A stretch of DNA of 64,000 nt from Litoreibacter janthinus (GCF_900111945.1 NZ_FOYO01000001.1:2735751-2799750), one strand, 5' to 3'; numbered from the stretch's first letter, positions 9,005 through 18,202 are shown. The notes: generated by a model from the sequence alone, not told the origin. A program made the numbers and translations.

Positions 9005-9173
9005 TGGCTGCTCCCCTTCATGGATTAGGCGTTTTATACGGGTCTAGCCGACACGATCCCCCCTCACAAGCGCCCCGACCCCTAAGTGCACAAATCCTGT
9101 GCGCAATTCTGAGATAGGATCGACATGAGTTTCGCCATAGCCTAACCGGAAACCCATTCAGGAGCATCGCCCA

Positions 9174-10370
9174 ATGCGTGGCAATAGCACGACAACTTAC
9201 GGCACCGTAACCAAAGGATTTCACTGGCTGATTGCGCTTTTGGTGATCACTATGATCCCGCTTGGCATCTACGCCAATGACCTACCCTACGACACGGGCG
9301 ACGCGCTGGCCTTCAAGGCGCAGGTCTTCTCGCTGCACAAAACGCTTGGAGTGTTCATCTTCTTCGTCGCGCTGGCCCGCATTGCTTGGGCCGTGTCGCA
9401 ACCAAAGCCCGCGCTGTTGAATGCCAACAAGCGGCTTGAGGCCACTTTAGCAGAAATGGTGCATTGGGCGCTCTATGCCGCATTGGTGCTGGTCCCGCTG
9501 AGCGGTTGGATTCATCACGCAGCCACTACAGGGTTCGCTCCGATCTGGTGGCCCTTTGGCCAAGGTTTGCCCTTCGTGCCGAAAGACGAAGGTGTCGCCC
9601 ACCTGTTTGGCTCGTTGCACATCATATTCGAGCGTGTGCTGGCGATCTCGATCTTCCTCCACGTGGCTGGCGCGTTGAAGCATCACTTCATAAACAAGGA
9701 TGCCACCTTGAAGCGCATGTTGCCCGGCACAACCGAGCCCGAGTTAATCCCGGCGCAGCATCGTTCGGCCCTACCCATTCTGAGTGCAGTTGGCGCCTAC
9801 CTTCTGGCCATGGTCGTCGGCGCAAGCATGGGGCTGTTCGCTGACACGACTGTGATGGAAAATGAACCCGCGCTAGAGGTCGTCGAAAGTGGCTGGACGG
9901 TTCAGGATGGCACGCTTGCCATTACCGTGCGACAATTGGGGAGCGACGTGCAGGGCAGCTTCGCCGACTGGACTGCCGCCATCGACTTCACCGAGGTACC
10001 GAACGCGGAGGGCGTCTACGGGACTGTGGAGGTTCAGATCGCAATCAGCTCCCTCACCCTCGGCTCGGTCACAGCACAAGCTATGGGGCCGGATTTTCTG
10101 AATGCGGCGGAGCATGGAACAGCGTCGTTCAAAGCCGACATTCTAGCCGACGCGCAAAACTACAAGGCGGAAGGCACATTGACCCTGAAAGGCATCGAAG
10201 CGCCGGTGCTTTTGCCCTTCTCGCTTAGTATCGACGGCGACACTGCAACGATGCAGGGGCAAACACGGCTAAACCGTACGAGCTTCCGCGTGGGTGAGAG
10301 CTATCCCGACGAAAGTTCTTTGGGCTTCGACGTCGCGGTGGAGGTCAATCTAACTGCCACGCGAAATTGA
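9174..10370 (+). CDS. Cytochrome b561-YceI fusion protein
   Basis: 398 residues in two parts. Residues about 1-230 are a cytochrome b561-type membrane domain with four or five membrane segments and haem-ligand-type histidines (FHWLIA, SLHKTLG, MVHWALY, HHAATTG, SLHIIFE, FLHVAG). Residues about 235-398 are a periplasmic YceI/lipocalin-like beta-barrel domain that binds isoprenoids such as polyprenyl-quinones. An electron-transfer membrane module joined to a quinone-like binder suggests lipid- or quinone-linked redox work at the inner membrane. It faces a stand-alone YceI gene across a shared terminator. Start at 9174 follows AGGAGC. Confidence 0.88.
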   Translation: MRGNSTTTYGTVTKGFHWLIALLVITMIPLGIYANDLPYDTGDALAFKAQVFSLHKTLGVFIFFVALARIAWAVSQPKPALLNANKRLEATLAEMVHWALYAALVLVPLSGWIHHAATTGFAPIWWPFGQGLPFVPKDEGVAHLFGSLHIIFERVLAISIFLHVAGALKHHFINKDATLKRMLPGTTEPELIPAQHRSALPILSAVGAYLLAMVVGASMGLFADTTVMENEPALEVVESGWTVQDGTLAITVRQLGSDVQGSFADWTAAIDFTEVPNAEGVYGTVEVQIAISSLTLGSVTAQAMGPDFLNAAEHGTASFKADILADAQNYKAEGTLTLKGIEAPVLLPFSLSIDGDTATMQGQTRLNRTSFRVGESYPDESSLGFDVAVEVNLTATRN

Positions 10371-10395
10371 GCAGGCCCACGTCAGCGCACAAAAA

Positions 10396-10428
10396 AAGCC
10401 CCGTCAGCAGAGATGCCAGACGGGGCTT
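10396..10428. terminator. Bidirectional intrinsic terminator
   Basis: Arms AAGCCCCGTC and GACGGGGCTT with A and T runs on both sides, lying between the convergent b561-YceI and YceI genes. It should work for both. Confidence 0.85.
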
Positions 10429-10448
10429 TTCGTAAAAATCGAATGCGA

Positions 10449-11018
10449 TTATTCGGCTTTTTGTGCCTCAACCGAGATCATCAGCTGAACTTCGTCGCTT
10501 ATGGCTGGCGCGAACGCACCCAAGCCAAAGTCGGAACGGAGCAGCGTGGTCGTCGCGTCGAACCCCAGCCAAGGCTTGCCTGCCATCGGATGCACGTCTG
10601 CCTTGTTCAACTTAGTATCCAGCACAACCGATTTGGTTACATCATTCATCGTCAGATCACCGGTGATCAAAGCGGTCGCGTCGCCCGTGACCTCGATTGC
10701 CGTGGACGTAAAAGTAACCATGTCACCATCTTCGGCGCCAAAGAAATCGGGCGACATGAAATGCCCTGTCCGCGCGTCCCACCCAGTGATCATGCTTTTC
10801 ACCGGCATCGAGACGGAAACGGAAGACGCTGCCGGATCGGCCTCGTCGAATGAAATCTCGCCCTCAAAGCCGGAGAACATGCCATATGTCGTGGAAAAGC
10901 CGAGGTGGCTGTAGTTGAACACAACTTGGCTGTGGCTTGCATCAAGCGTGTAAGTGTCGGCGGCAAAGCCGGCAGTCGTGGCAAGTGCGAAGGCTGTCGC
11001 GAGGGTAAGAGTTTTCAT
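10449..11018 (-). CDS. YceI-family periplasmic lipid-binding protein
   Basis: 189 residues. A Sec signal peptide (MKTLTLATAFALATTAGFAA) precedes a single YceI domain: DTYTLDASHSQVVFNYSHLGFSTTYG is the classic opening strand pair, and the C-terminal ends on a beta strand. YceI proteins form an elongated barrel that holds a polyisoprenoid. I place the start at 11018, with AAAGGACG upstream, instead of 18 bases earlier. A paralogous domain is fused to cytochrome b561 in the facing gene. Confidence 0.9.
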   Translation of the reverse strand: MKTLTLATAFALATTAGFAADTYTLDASHSQVVFNYSHLGFSTTYGMFSGFEGEISFDEADPAASSVSVSMPVKSMITGWDARTGHFMSPDFFGAEDGDMVTFTSTAIEVTGDATALITGDLTMNDVTKSVVLDTKLNKADVHPMAGKPWLGFDATTTLLRSDFGLGAFAPAISDEVQLMISVEAQKAE

Positions 11019-11182
11019 TTCGGGGCGTCCTTTCAAGACTGAATTTCTGGCGCTAAAGTCCCTAAATGCCCTCAGATAGCAATTCGGCGACGATCAACAG
11101 TTTGTGTGCGCAAATACACGATGGCCGCGAAAAACTCTTCGCAAACTGCTATCATCGGGATTTCAGCATATGGGATGGGCGG

Positions 11183-11905
11183 ATGATTGGCCTCATCAAA
11201 GAGTATTGGGACGACTATTTGCGCTTTTGGGAGTTGCTGGGCGCTGCGCTGCTGCGGCCCATCCACGAGATTTCTTACAGGGTCCGGCACGACAGCGGCA
11301 TGCGCAATTCGGTGCTGTTTCTCGGCTCCGCGCTGCTGACCAATGCGGTTTTGATCACACTGGTGCTGGGGCAAAGCCTGACCGATATGAGCCGCGTGGT
11401 GATCCTTGGCATTAATGCGGCCTTTCTGTCGCTGCTGGGGTTCGTCAGCTTTGCGCTGGCTTGGAGGATCTGCCGCTACAGGGGAAATTTCAGACGGCTC
11501 ATGCGTCTGGGATTCTATTTCAACGGAATATATGTGGCGATCACAACCCTCGGGGCGCTGCTGTTTTACGGGGCGTTCAAGGCACTGTCGCCGCAGCTTT
11601 ACCGTGAATACCATAACGGGCTGACCAATTGCGACGACGGGCTTGGTGCGAAAATCCAGCGGCTGAACGATCTGGTGGCAAGCGATCCGCTGGTCAACAT
11701 GCTCAACAACGTTCAGGCGACGGTCATCTTCTTAGCGCTGATCGTCTACTGGATCGCTTCCTTGCGACTATATTTCCAGCTGTTCCCGATGGGCGCACTG
11801 CGCGGCGCAGCGGCGTTCATCCTCGCGCTGGTGTTCTGGCACGTGCTGCTGGTGGTGGACTTCGTGTTTTTCCTCGCAATCGGCCAATTGGTCAACGGCT
11901 GCTAG
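11183..11905 (+). CDS. Uncharacterised multi-pass membrane protein
   Basis: About 240 residues, not recognised. Roughly five membrane segments are visible: near SVLFLGSALLTNAVLITLVLG, VILGINAAFLSLLGFVSFAL, the FNGIYVAITTLGALLFYGAF stretch, ATVIFLALIVYWIASL, and a C-terminal FILALVFWHVLLVVDFVFFL. Between segments three and four is a soluble loop with NCDDGLGAKIQRLNDL. The overall pattern resembles Yip1-like membrane proteins, but that is only a likeness. The start at 11183 follows a GGGATGGGCGG stretch; the frame stays open to 11066, but the extra 39 residues look non-coding. Confidence 0.6.
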   Translation: MIGLIKEYWDDYLRFWELLGAALLRPIHEISYRVRHDSGMRNSVLFLGSALLTNAVLITLVLGQSLTDMSRVVILGINAAFLSLLGFVSFALAWRICRYRGNFRRLMRLGFYFNGIYVAITTLGALLFYGAFKALSPQLYREYHNGLTNCDDGLGAKIQRLNDLVASDPLVNMLNNVQATVIFLALIVYWIASLRLYFQLFPMGALRGAAAFILALVFWHVLLVVDFVFFLAIGQLVNGC

Positions 11906-11922
11906 GCGTGCTGCCAAAGTCC

Positions 11923-11950
11923 TTGCGCCTTGCCCGAACCCTGCTATACC
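11923..11950 (+). promoter_or_regulatory. Probable promoter of the rpsF operon
   Basis: TTGCGC, a 16-base spacer, then TATACC, followed by a leader of about 100 bases to rpsF. Spacing and hexamers fit housekeeping sigma promoters of alphaproteobacteria. Confidence 0.5.
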
Positions 11951-12058
11951 GCCCCAACCTTCGTGAATCTTTTTGAACCGCGACGCCTCTCGTGGATGGG
12001 TGCGAAGGTCTTGATTGCCCGTCCTATGAAGCACGCCTGAAATATAGAGGAATTACAC

Positions 12059-12409
12059 ATGCCAATGTATGAGCACGTGTTTATCTCGCGCCAAGACCTG
12101 AGCAACACTCAAGCTGAAGGTCTGATCGAGCACTTCTCCACCGTCCTGTCGGACAATGGTGGCAAAGTTGTCGAGCACGAGTACTGGGGCCTGAAAACCA
12201 TGGCCTACAAGATCAACAAAAACCGCAAGGGCCACTACGCCTTCGTCCGTTCGGATGCGCCAGCCGCCGCCGTTCAGGAGATGGAACGCCTGATGCGCCT
12301 GCATGACGACGTCATGCGTGTTCTGACCATCAAGGTCGACGAGCACGAAGAAGGCCCATCCGTCCAGATGCAGAAGCGCGACGAGCGTGAACGCCGCCCT
12401 CGCACGTAA
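12059..12409 (+). CDS. rpsF: 30S ribosomal protein S6
   Basis: 116 residues. Begins MPMYEHVFISRQDLS and carries the conserved YWGLKTMAYKINKNRKGHY core. It binds the central domain of 16S rRNA together with S18, which is encoded next. First gene of the S6-S18-L9 operon; its start follows AGAGGAA. Confidence 0.98.
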   Translation: MPMYEHVFISRQDLSNTQAEGLIEHFSTVLSDNGGKVVEHEYWGLKTMAYKINKNRKGHYAFVRSDAPAAAVQEMERLMRLHDDVMRVLTIKVDEHEEGPSVQMQKRDERERRPRT

Positions 12410-12439
12410 CCTGTTGACCTGAATTCAAGGAGCTAAACC

Positions 12440-12667
12440 ATGGCTGCTAAACCATTTTTCCGCCGTCGTAAGTCCGATCCATTCGAGGGTGATAACGCCC
12501 CGAAGATCGACTACAAAGACACCCGCACCCTGCAACGCTACATCTCTGAGCGCGGCAAAATCGTACCCTCGCGTATCACCGCTGTGGGCGCCAAGAACCA
12601 GCGTGCGCTGGCCCGTGCCATCAAACGCGCACGTTTCTTGGCCCTGCTGCCCTACGCAGTGAAGTAA
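12440..12667 (+). CDS. rpsR: 30S ribosomal protein S18
   Basis: 75 residues: [31 protein letters not shown] is the conserved core (given here as landmarks [11 protein letters not shown] and GKIVPSRIT), ending [13 protein letters not shown]. Forms a heterodimer with S6 on the small subunit platform. Thirty bases after rpsF, start after AAGGAG. Confidence 0.98.
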   Translation: MAAKPFFRRRKSDPFEGDNAPKIDYKDTRTLQRYISERGKIVPSRITAVGAKNQRALARAIKRARFLALLPYAVK

Positions 12668-12680
12668 GGAGCTCAAGCAC

Positions 12681-13307
12681 ATGCAAGTCATCCTTCTGGA
12701 ACGCGTCGCGAAACTCGGCCAAATGGGCGAAATCGTAGACGTAAAGCCGGGCTACGCTCGTAACTATCTCCTGCCACAAGGCAAGGCGATGAACTCGACC
12801 GCAGCCAACATGGCCGTCTTCGAAGCGCAAAAAGCGCAACTCGAAGCCAACAACCTGGAAACCAAGAAAGAAGCCGAAGCAATGGCTGACAAACTTGGCG
12901 GCCAACAGTTCATCGTGATTCGTCAGGCCTCTGACGCAGGCGCGCTGTACGGCTCTGTCACCACGCGTGACGCTGCTGACTCCGCAACTGCTGAAGGCTT
13001 CACTGTTGATCGTGGTCAAATCGTGCTGGAACGCCCGATCAAATATCTCGGCGTGCATGACGTGACCGTGCGTCTGCACCCTGAAGTGGAAACCACCTTC
13101 GCGCTGAACGTGGCCCGCTCGGTAGAGGAAGCAGAACTGCAAGCCTCCGGCAAATCCATTCAAGAACTGGCAGCAGAGGCCGAGGCCGAAGCAGAATTCG
13201 AAATCGCCGAACTGTTCGACGATATCGGTGCCGCCGCTTCTGAAGACGAAAATCTGGCCGAGGCTGTTGAAGCCCCTGCCGCTGAGGAAGCTGAAGACGA
13301 GGCGTAA
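12681..13307 (+). CDS. rplI: 50S ribosomal protein L9
   Basis: 208 residues, against about 150 in most bacteria. The N-terminal 23S-binding domain is normal ([32 protein letters not shown]) and the C-terminal domain ends near residue 150. Beyond it lies an acidic Glu/Ala-rich tail of about 55 residues, a feature I associate with Rhodobacterales L9. Last gene of the operon. Confidence 0.97.
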   Translation: MQVILLERVAKLGQMGEIVDVKPGYARNYLLPQGKAMNSTAANMAVFEAQKAQLEANNLETKKEAEAMADKLGGQQFIVIRQASDAGALYGSVTTRDAADSATAEGFTVDRGQIVLERPIKYLGVHDVTVRLHPEVETTFALNVARSVEEAELQASGKSIQELAAEAEAEAEFEIAELFDDIGAAASEDENLAEAVEAPAAEEAEDEA

Positions 13308-13332
13308 GCCCCTCTTCCGTCCTCACCAATTT

Positions 13333-13359
13333 AAGGCCGCCTTTCGGGGCGGCCTTTTT
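13333..13359 (+). terminator. Intrinsic terminator of rpsF-rpsR-rplI
   Basis: AAGGCCGCC and GGCGGCCTT arms, tight loop, then a run of five Ts, 25 bases past the rplI stop. Confidence 0.9.
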
Positions 13360-13482
13360 CGTTGTGCGGGCCTGTAACGGCTTCGGTATCCCTTACACTA
13401 ATAGGGGCGCCCACATGACATGGGCGCCCCGAAAAGTTGTAGAAAAGGTCTTACGATAATTCCGCGCGTTCCAGATCGGGGC

Positions 13483-14064
13483 TTAAGCCACTCCGGTGTC
13501 GCCGCGCAGACGGCTCAACAATGGTTCCAGATCCATCATATCCCCGCCAATCAGATTGAAACGACGGCCACCATCGGCGCTGAGGGTGATACGTCCGTAG
13601 TCCAGCCGAGAAATGGCGCTGCGCAGCTCGGTGACCAAGCTGGTCTCTGCCAGATCAATGCGGGTGATTTCTTCAAAGCGGAGCGTCTTGCGTGTTTTGA
13701 ACCAGCCATTCGGCGAGCGAGACGTGATACGCAACACGCGGCCTTTGACGTCCACTTGGACTTCATCAGGTTGCTGTGTGAAGACACCGTTGGCCACCAG
13801 AGCAGCAGCAACGATATAAATGGCAGTCGACAAAACCGCCTTGCTGATGGCTGGATCACCGGGGAAGCTCGCGTCGGTCAACGTCCAGATCATCCCGCCA
13901 GCCGCCATCATCCCGAAGCAAACGACCGCGGTCAGAGCGCGCGCGGCTTGAACGCGCCATCCATCAGCCTTTGCTTCGCGCAGGCGATAACCGGATGAGT
14001 TGCGTTTCATTTCGATTGTTGGTTGCTGATCTGGCGTATCTAGCGTGAAATCCATCAATGTCAT
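13483..14064 (-). CDS. Uncharacterised protein with two membrane segments
   Basis: 193 residues, not recognised. A polar N-terminal 45 residues is followed by two membrane spans (around ALTAVVCFGMMAAGGMIWTL and AVLSTAIYIVAAALVANGVF) and a C-terminal cytoplasmic part with strand-like VQVDVKGRVLRITSRSPNGW, EEITRIDLAETSL and GRRFNLIGGDMMDLEPLLSR. The C-terminal half has the look of a PH-like (bacterial YdbT/DUF304-style) domain, which is inference only. Start at 14064 (MTLMDFTLD) follows AAGGACG. Lies alone between rplI and tig. Confidence 0.6.
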   Translation of the reverse strand: MTLMDFTLDTPDQQPTIEMKRNSSGYRLREAKADGWRVQAARALTAVVCFGMMAAGGMIWTLTDASFPGDPAISKAVLSTAIYIVAAALVANGVFTQQPDEVQVDVKGRVLRITSRSPNGWFKTRKTLRFEEITRIDLAETSLVTELRSAISRLDYGRITLSADGGRRFNLIGGDMMDLEPLLSRLRGDTGVA

Positions 14065-14177
14065 AACGATCGTCCTTTTAGTCTTTTCCCTTGGATGATC
14101 ATTGGCGACCAAATGAGACGAAAATTAAGCAAACTTGGGTAAAACCTAAGACTTTAGCCGGACGTTTTGACGAAACG

Positions 14178-14202
14178 AAAAAGGCCGCCCCGAAGGGCGG
14201 CC
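14178..14202 (-). terminator. Intrinsic terminator of tig
   Basis: GGCCGCCC and GGGCGGCC around a four-base loop, followed on the minus strand by five Ts. Confidence 0.85.
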
Positions 14203-14227
14203 CAGATAGTGCCTACAAGTCAAAGAC

Positions 14228-15565
14228 TTAGGAAGCTTCGTCTTCCAGTGCCTCAACCGCCTTCTCAAGGTCGGCTTTCTTGACTGTCTTTTCCTTAACC
14301 TCAGCCAGCTCGAAGATGTAGTCGACGACTTTGTCTTCAAAAATCGGCGCGCGCATCTGTTGCTGCATCTGTTGGTTTTGCTGGATGAACTCGAAGAACT
14401 GGCGTTCCTGGCCCGGATATTGGCGGGCTTGGTTCATGATCGCTTGTGTCATCTCGGCGTCGGTGACTTCGATCTCGTTCTTGCGGCCCATCTCGGCGAG
14501 CAGCAGACCAAGGCGCACACGGCGCTCGGCCAAGCTTTTATGCTCGTCAGTGGTTTCGATCTCTGGGTGATCGTGGCCTTGCACGTCAGGGTTTTCCTCG
14601 TGCCACAGCTGGTGAGCAATCTGGCCCGCTTCCGCATCGACCAGCGATGGAGGCAGCTCGAATTTCACCAAAGTGTCCAGCTCATCCAAAAGCTTGCGCT
14701 TCAGAACCGCGCGGGAAGCCCCGCCGAACTCGGCTTCAAGGCGCTCGGCCACTTGGCCTTTCAAAGATGCCAGATCTTCAGCGCCGAACTGTTTTGCCAA
14801 CTCGTCGTTGATTTCAGCGGCTTTGGGTTCTTTCACGGCTTTGATCTTGCACTCGAACACGGCGGCTTTGCCGGCCAGATGCTCTGCTTGATACTCTGCA
14901 GGGAAATCCACTTTGACTTCGACGTCGTCACCAACCTTGGCGCCAACCAACTGACCTTCAAAGCCCGGAATGAAAGAGTTGGAGCCTAGCACCAGCGGAT
15001 AGTCTTCCGCAGCGCCGCCTTCAAACGCTTCGCCATCAACCTTGCCGAGGAAGTCGATCGTCACTTGATCGCCATCTTTCGACTTCGCGCCTTTTTTGCG
15101 ATCTTCAAAGTTCTGTGCGTTTTCCGCCAGATTTGAGAGCGCTTCGTCGATGTCCTTGTCTTCAGCCTTCACAACCAGCTTTTCCAGCTTGATCTTCTTC
15201 AGATCAACGTCAGGAATTTCTGGCAGGGTTTCGTAGGCAACAGACACGTCAACGTCGTCGCCTGGCTTCCAGTCTTCGTTGGTCATCTTGATTTCAGGCT
15301 GAAGCGCAGGGCGGTCGCCGGTTTCTTCAAAATGTTTGGACATGGCGCCATCAATGCTTTCTTGCATTGCTTCGCCCATGACGCGGTCGCCGAACTGCTT
15401 TTTCAGCAGTGCCATAGGCACTTTGCCTTTGCGGAACCCCTTCATTTCAACTTCAGGCTGCGCCTCGAGAAGTTTTTCATTCACCTTCTCTTCTAGCTCA
15501 GCGGCGGTGACTACGATGTTGTAGCCGCGCTTGAGGCCTTCGTTCAGGGTCTCGGTGACCTTCAT
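14228..15565 (-). CDS. tig: Trigger factor (ribosome-bound chaperone and prolyl isomerase)
   Basis: 445 residues in the usual three parts: the ribosome-binding tail domain with [17 protein letters not shown], an FKBP-like PPIase domain ([21 protein letters not shown], here positions about 155-240), and a helical C-terminal cradle. It meets nascent chains at the tunnel exit. The start at 15565 ([10 protein letters not shown]) follows AAGGACG; the frame extends 17 residues into the tRNA gene upstream, which cannot be coding. Lies just after tRNA-Leu on the same strand. Confidence 0.96.
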   Translation of the reverse strand: MKVTETLNEGLKRGYNIVVTAAELEEKVNEKLLEAQPEVEMKGFRKGKVPMALLKKQFGDRVMGEAMQESIDGAMSKHFEETGDRPALQPEIKMTNEDWKPGDDVDVSVAYETLPEIPDVDLKKIKLEKLVVKAEDKDIDEALSNLAENAQNFEDRKKGAKSKDGDQVTIDFLGKVDGEAFEGGAAEDYPLVLGSNSFIPGFEGQLVGAKVGDDVEVKVDFPAEYQAEHLAGKAAVFECKIKAVKEPKAAEINDELAKQFGAEDLASLKGQVAERLEAEFGGASRAVLKRKLLDELDTLVKFELPPSLVDAEAGQIAHQLWHEENPDVQGHDHPEIETTDEHKSLAERRVRLGLLLAEMGRKNEIEVTDAEMTQAIMNQARQYPGQERQFFEFIQQNQQMQQQMRAPIFEDKVVDYIFELAEVKEKTVKKADLEKAVEALEDEAS

Positions 15566-15586
15566 ATTAGTCGTCCTTATATATAA

Positions 15587-15671
15587 TGGTGCGGGTGAAG
15601 GGACTCGAACCCCCACGCCTTGCGGCGCCAGAACCTAAATCTGGTGCGTCTACCAATTCCGCCACACCCGC
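15587..15671 (-). tRNA. tRNA-Leu (anticodon UAG)
   Basis: 85 bases including the encoded CCA. The acceptor stem pairs GCGGGTG with CACCCGC. The anticodon arm is CCAGA-TTTAGGT-TCTGG, giving UAG, which reads CUA and other CUN leucine codons. A long variable arm (GCGCCGCAAGGCGT) marks it as class II, and the T arm holds GGTTCGAGTCC. It sits directly upstream of tig. Confidence 0.97.
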
Positions 15672-15923
15672 ATATCTCTGTAGGCTTGAGAGTCGCCCCC
15701 TAAGCCTGCTTCGCGCCCATGTAGCAAAGCCCGTCAGAGGATGCGAGACGAAAATCACTCAATTCGCCACCAAAAGGTAAGGCAACCCAGACCTTATGCC
15801 CCAGTTGCCTCTGATTCATCCCGACATGGCCTTGGACTCGACAGGGTCATGTCCATTTTCTGCCTTATTTGCTTTGCATTAATTAACCATCGAAAGACGC
15901 AACCAATAACACGGAGCGAACAC

Positions 15924-16433
15924 ATGTCTGCCAACATGCACAAGACTTTCGGTGGGGGAATTGAAACCAACACCAAGCTGACCGGCCTTCTGGGCGGCGC
16001 CCAGGTACTGACGATGCGCGGCTACATGCCGATTGCCGGCCTTGAAGTCGGCGACCGCATTATCACCCGCAACGGAATGCGCACACTGCAAGAGTTGCGC
16101 GTAGAGCGTCACATGATGCGCCCTATCCGCGTCGGCCAGGGCACGCTGGGCTTCTCGCGTCCTAACGCTGACATGCTCATGGCCCCTGACCAAGAGGTCA
16201 TGGTTCGCGACTGGCGCGCCGAGATGCTCTTTGGCCGCGACATGGTCATCGTCAACATCAGCACGATGGTAGATGGCAAATACATTGCCGAAGAGGAAGA
16301 GCTGGCTTTGCACGACGTGTACCAGCTGCGCTTCGACGGCGAAGAAATCTTCTACGCAGACGGCGTTGAGGTGATCTCCGACTTCACGGCAGAGACAGCC
16401 GAAGGCAGCCACAAGGTCCGCGAAGCCGCCTAA
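15924..16433 (+). CDS. Hint-domain (Hint_2-like) protein lacking the nucleophilic cysteine
   Basis: 169 residues. GAQVLTMRGYMPIAGLEVGD, then RIITRNGMRTL, match the start of the Hedgehog/intein (Hint_2) domains common in Rhodobacterales, and LMAPDQEVMVRD fits the motif that usually reads LxVSPxHxVLV. Working Hint domains begin with a cysteine before the GT; here that place reads LTGLLGGAQ and the whole protein has no cysteine at all. Self-splicing by the normal route is therefore impossible, so it may be a binding or regulatory relic. Start at 15924 follows CGGAG. Stands alone. Confidence 0.75.
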   Translation: MSANMHKTFGGGIETNTKLTGLLGGAQVLTMRGYMPIAGLEVGDRIITRNGMRTLQELRVERHMMRPIRVGQGTLGFSRPNADMLMAPDQEVMVRDWRAEMLFGRDMVIVNISTMVDGKYIAEEEELALHDVYQLRFDGEEIFYADGVEVISDFTAETAEGSHKVREAA

Positions 16434-16472
16434 GGCCGACCGACCACCGCACCGCTACACCGCATTGGCAGC

Positions 16473-16497
16473 GGGGCCCCGCTTAACAAGGGGCCCC
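16473..16497. terminator. GC-rich hairpin between convergent genes
   Basis: Two copies of the self-complementary GGGGCCCC separated by nine bases, lying between the Hint gene and nnrD. No T run follows, so it is a weak terminator at best. Confidence 0.4.
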
Positions 16498-16510
16498 ACA
16501 CCGCCAACAC

Positions 16511-17368
16511 CTACACACCCAATTCGCGATAGAGCACCGGGATTTGCTTCGGCAAATCCTCGGCGATGAGCCCAGGCCCCGCCAGTTTCGCGGCCAGGGC
16601 ATGCAACAGCGCGCCTAGCTCAGCGGCCTCCGCTGGTGAGTTGCCCCTCGCCAGCAGGCCCGCAATGAGGCCCGCAAGCACATCGCCCGCCCCCGCCGTA
16701 GCCAACCATGCTGCCTTTGGCTCGGACGTGGTGTCCATGACAGCTACTGGACATCCGGGGGCCGCGATGGTGGTCAGCGCCCCTTTATAAAGCACCACAG
16801 AACCCGACAGATCCGCCGCGCGCATCGTGGCGTCTTTCTTTTCATTGAGATCGAACGGCACGTCATCCTCGCCCAAGCCTGGAAACAGCCGTCGGAACTC
16901 TCCCGCATGTGGCGTTAACACGCACTGCTCATGCAATTGGGTGAACAATTCGCGGTCCTGCGCCATCAAGGTCAATGCGTCCGCATCTAGCACCACCGCG
17001 CGCTGCGTGGCGAGTGCCGCACGCAGGGTAGCACCGTTCGCAGCCTCCAATCCGAAGCCAGGCCCGATACACATCGCGTTGATCCTTTGGTCTTCGGCCA
17101 AGATCAGCGACAAGTCCAACGCTTCCGAGACCTCACGCAGCATGATCCCCGTCAACTGCGCAGCACATTCCGGCAACGCATCCTGCGGCGCGCCGACCGT
17201 CACCACCCCTGCCCCGACGCGAAGCGCCGCCATCGCCGCCAGCCGCGCCGCTCCCGTGCGGGTCGCAGGACCAGACAGTACCAACACCGAGCCATGGTCA
17301 AACTTGTGCTGGTCAGCGCGCTTGCGCAGGGTCAGCAGCTGTTCCGGCTTGATGGCGAGCAGAGTCAT
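16511..17368 (-). CDS. nnrD: ADP-dependent NAD(P)H-hydrate dehydratase
   Basis: 285 residues, ribokinase-like carbohydrate kinase fold (YjeF C-terminal domain). It removes water from damaged NAD(P)HX to restore NAD(P)H. Landmarks: KFDHGSVLVLSGPATRTGAA, VLDADALTL, VLTPHAGEFRRL and the nucleotide-binding AWLATAGAGDVLAGLIAGLL near the C terminus. The start codon overlaps the nnrE stop as ATGA, so the two are coupled. In most bacteria the two enzymes are one polypeptide; here they are separate genes. Confidence 0.92.
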   Translation of the reverse strand: MTLLAIKPEQLLTLRKRADQHKFDHGSVLVLSGPATRTGAARLAAMAALRVGAGVVTVGAPQDALPECAAQLTGIMLREVSEALDLSLILAEDQRINAMCIGPGFGLEAANGATLRAALATQRAVVLDADALTLMAQDRELFTQLHEQCVLTPHAGEFRRLFPGLGEDDVPFDLNEKKDATMRAADLSGSVVLYKGALTTIAAPGCPVAVMDTTSEPKAAWLATAGAGDVLAGLIAGLLARGNSPAEAAELGALLHALAAKLAGPGLIAEDLPKQIPVLYRELGV

Positions 17369-18162
17369 AGGCCGATATCCTTTACGATAATGTTCCCACA
17401 AAGAACCTTCGCGTGCTCCGACTCGTGCCCAATTTTCTTGCTATGAAACGTCACAGTCAGGTCAGCATGAACTGCAAGAAAGTAAAGAGATGTGATCGGA
17501 TCGCATATTGGTGCCTCGCCAGTATCGCTGTTCAACCCACTGGGGATGTCAATCGCGACACATCTTGGCGCACGAATGGGGGTCTCGCCAAAACGCAAAA
17601 AACCAAAGTGCTCAATATTCTCGAAGATTGGTTGGAACGCCTCCAACGGACGACTAAGTCCGATGCCAAGCAAAGCGTCAACGATTAGAGGCGTTCCCGT
17701 GAGGCTATCCGTCCTCTTCAGGAACTCGTCCGCATCAGCTGGGTTGAGGTTTGGAAACCCTAGATCGTAGCATCTGCTTTCGCCAACCCATAAATCATAG
17801 TTCCGACGCGCATCTGGTCCGAGCCGTTCCGCATCACCGTAGAAAAATACACTGACCTCCCACTTCAATTCACGTAGGAGCCGAGCGACGACAAATCCGT
17901 CGCCCCCGTTATTGCCCGGCCCGCAAAAAACTACGGCACGTTTTGCCCAAATCGATAGGTCGCCCCAATGAACTTCATGTGTCTCATCCCAAACCTCTGG
18001 AGCAAATGCGTGCTCCAACTCAGGCCATTCCTCAAAAATCGCCTCCACAACGCCCCTGCCCGCGCGCTCCATCAGTTCAAGCCCAGTGGCGTCGCCTGAT
18101 GAAATCGCGGCCTGTTCCAAGGCGCGCATCTGGTCACTGGTGAGGGTGGTAGCAGTGTTCAT
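17365..18162 (-). CDS. nnrE: NAD(P)H-hydrate epimerase
   Basis: 265 residues, YjeF N-terminal domain. It interconverts R- and S-NAD(P)HX so that the dehydratase can act on both. Motifs: LMERAGRGVVEAI, the phosphate-binding FCGPGNNGGDGFVVARLL, VDALLGIGLSRPL and AIDIPSGLNSDTGE. There are short insertions before FCGPG and before the AIDIPSG strand compared with common forms. First gene of the nnrE-nnrD pair, with glnB divergent upstream. Confidence 0.9.
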   Translation of the reverse strand: MNTATTLTSDQMRALEQAAISSGDATGLELMERAGRGVVEAIFEEWPELEHAFAPEVWDETHEVHWGDLSIWAKRAVVFCGPGNNGGDGFVVARLLRELKWEVSVFFYGDAERLGPDARRNYDLWVGESRCYDLGFPNLNPADADEFLKRTDSLTGTPLIVDALLGIGLSRPLEAFQPIFENIEHFGFLRFGETPIRAPRCVAIDIPSGLNSDTGEAPICDPITSLYFLAVHADLTVTFHSKKIGHESEHAKVLCGNIIVKDIGL

Positions 18163-18202
18163 TTTGCCGTCTTTTCACTTTTCGACTTCATATTAATCAG
18201 TT

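Noticed and set aside
9088..9102. GCACA-N5-TGTGC inverted repeat upstream of the b561-YceI gene
   Set aside because: Arms of five bases are expected by chance in a gap of this size; no linked regulator.
13404..13430. Perfect ten-base hairpin after rplI
   Set aside because: GGGGCGCCCA/TGGGCGCCCC is perfect, but no T run follows on either strand and a proper terminator lies just before it; function unclear.
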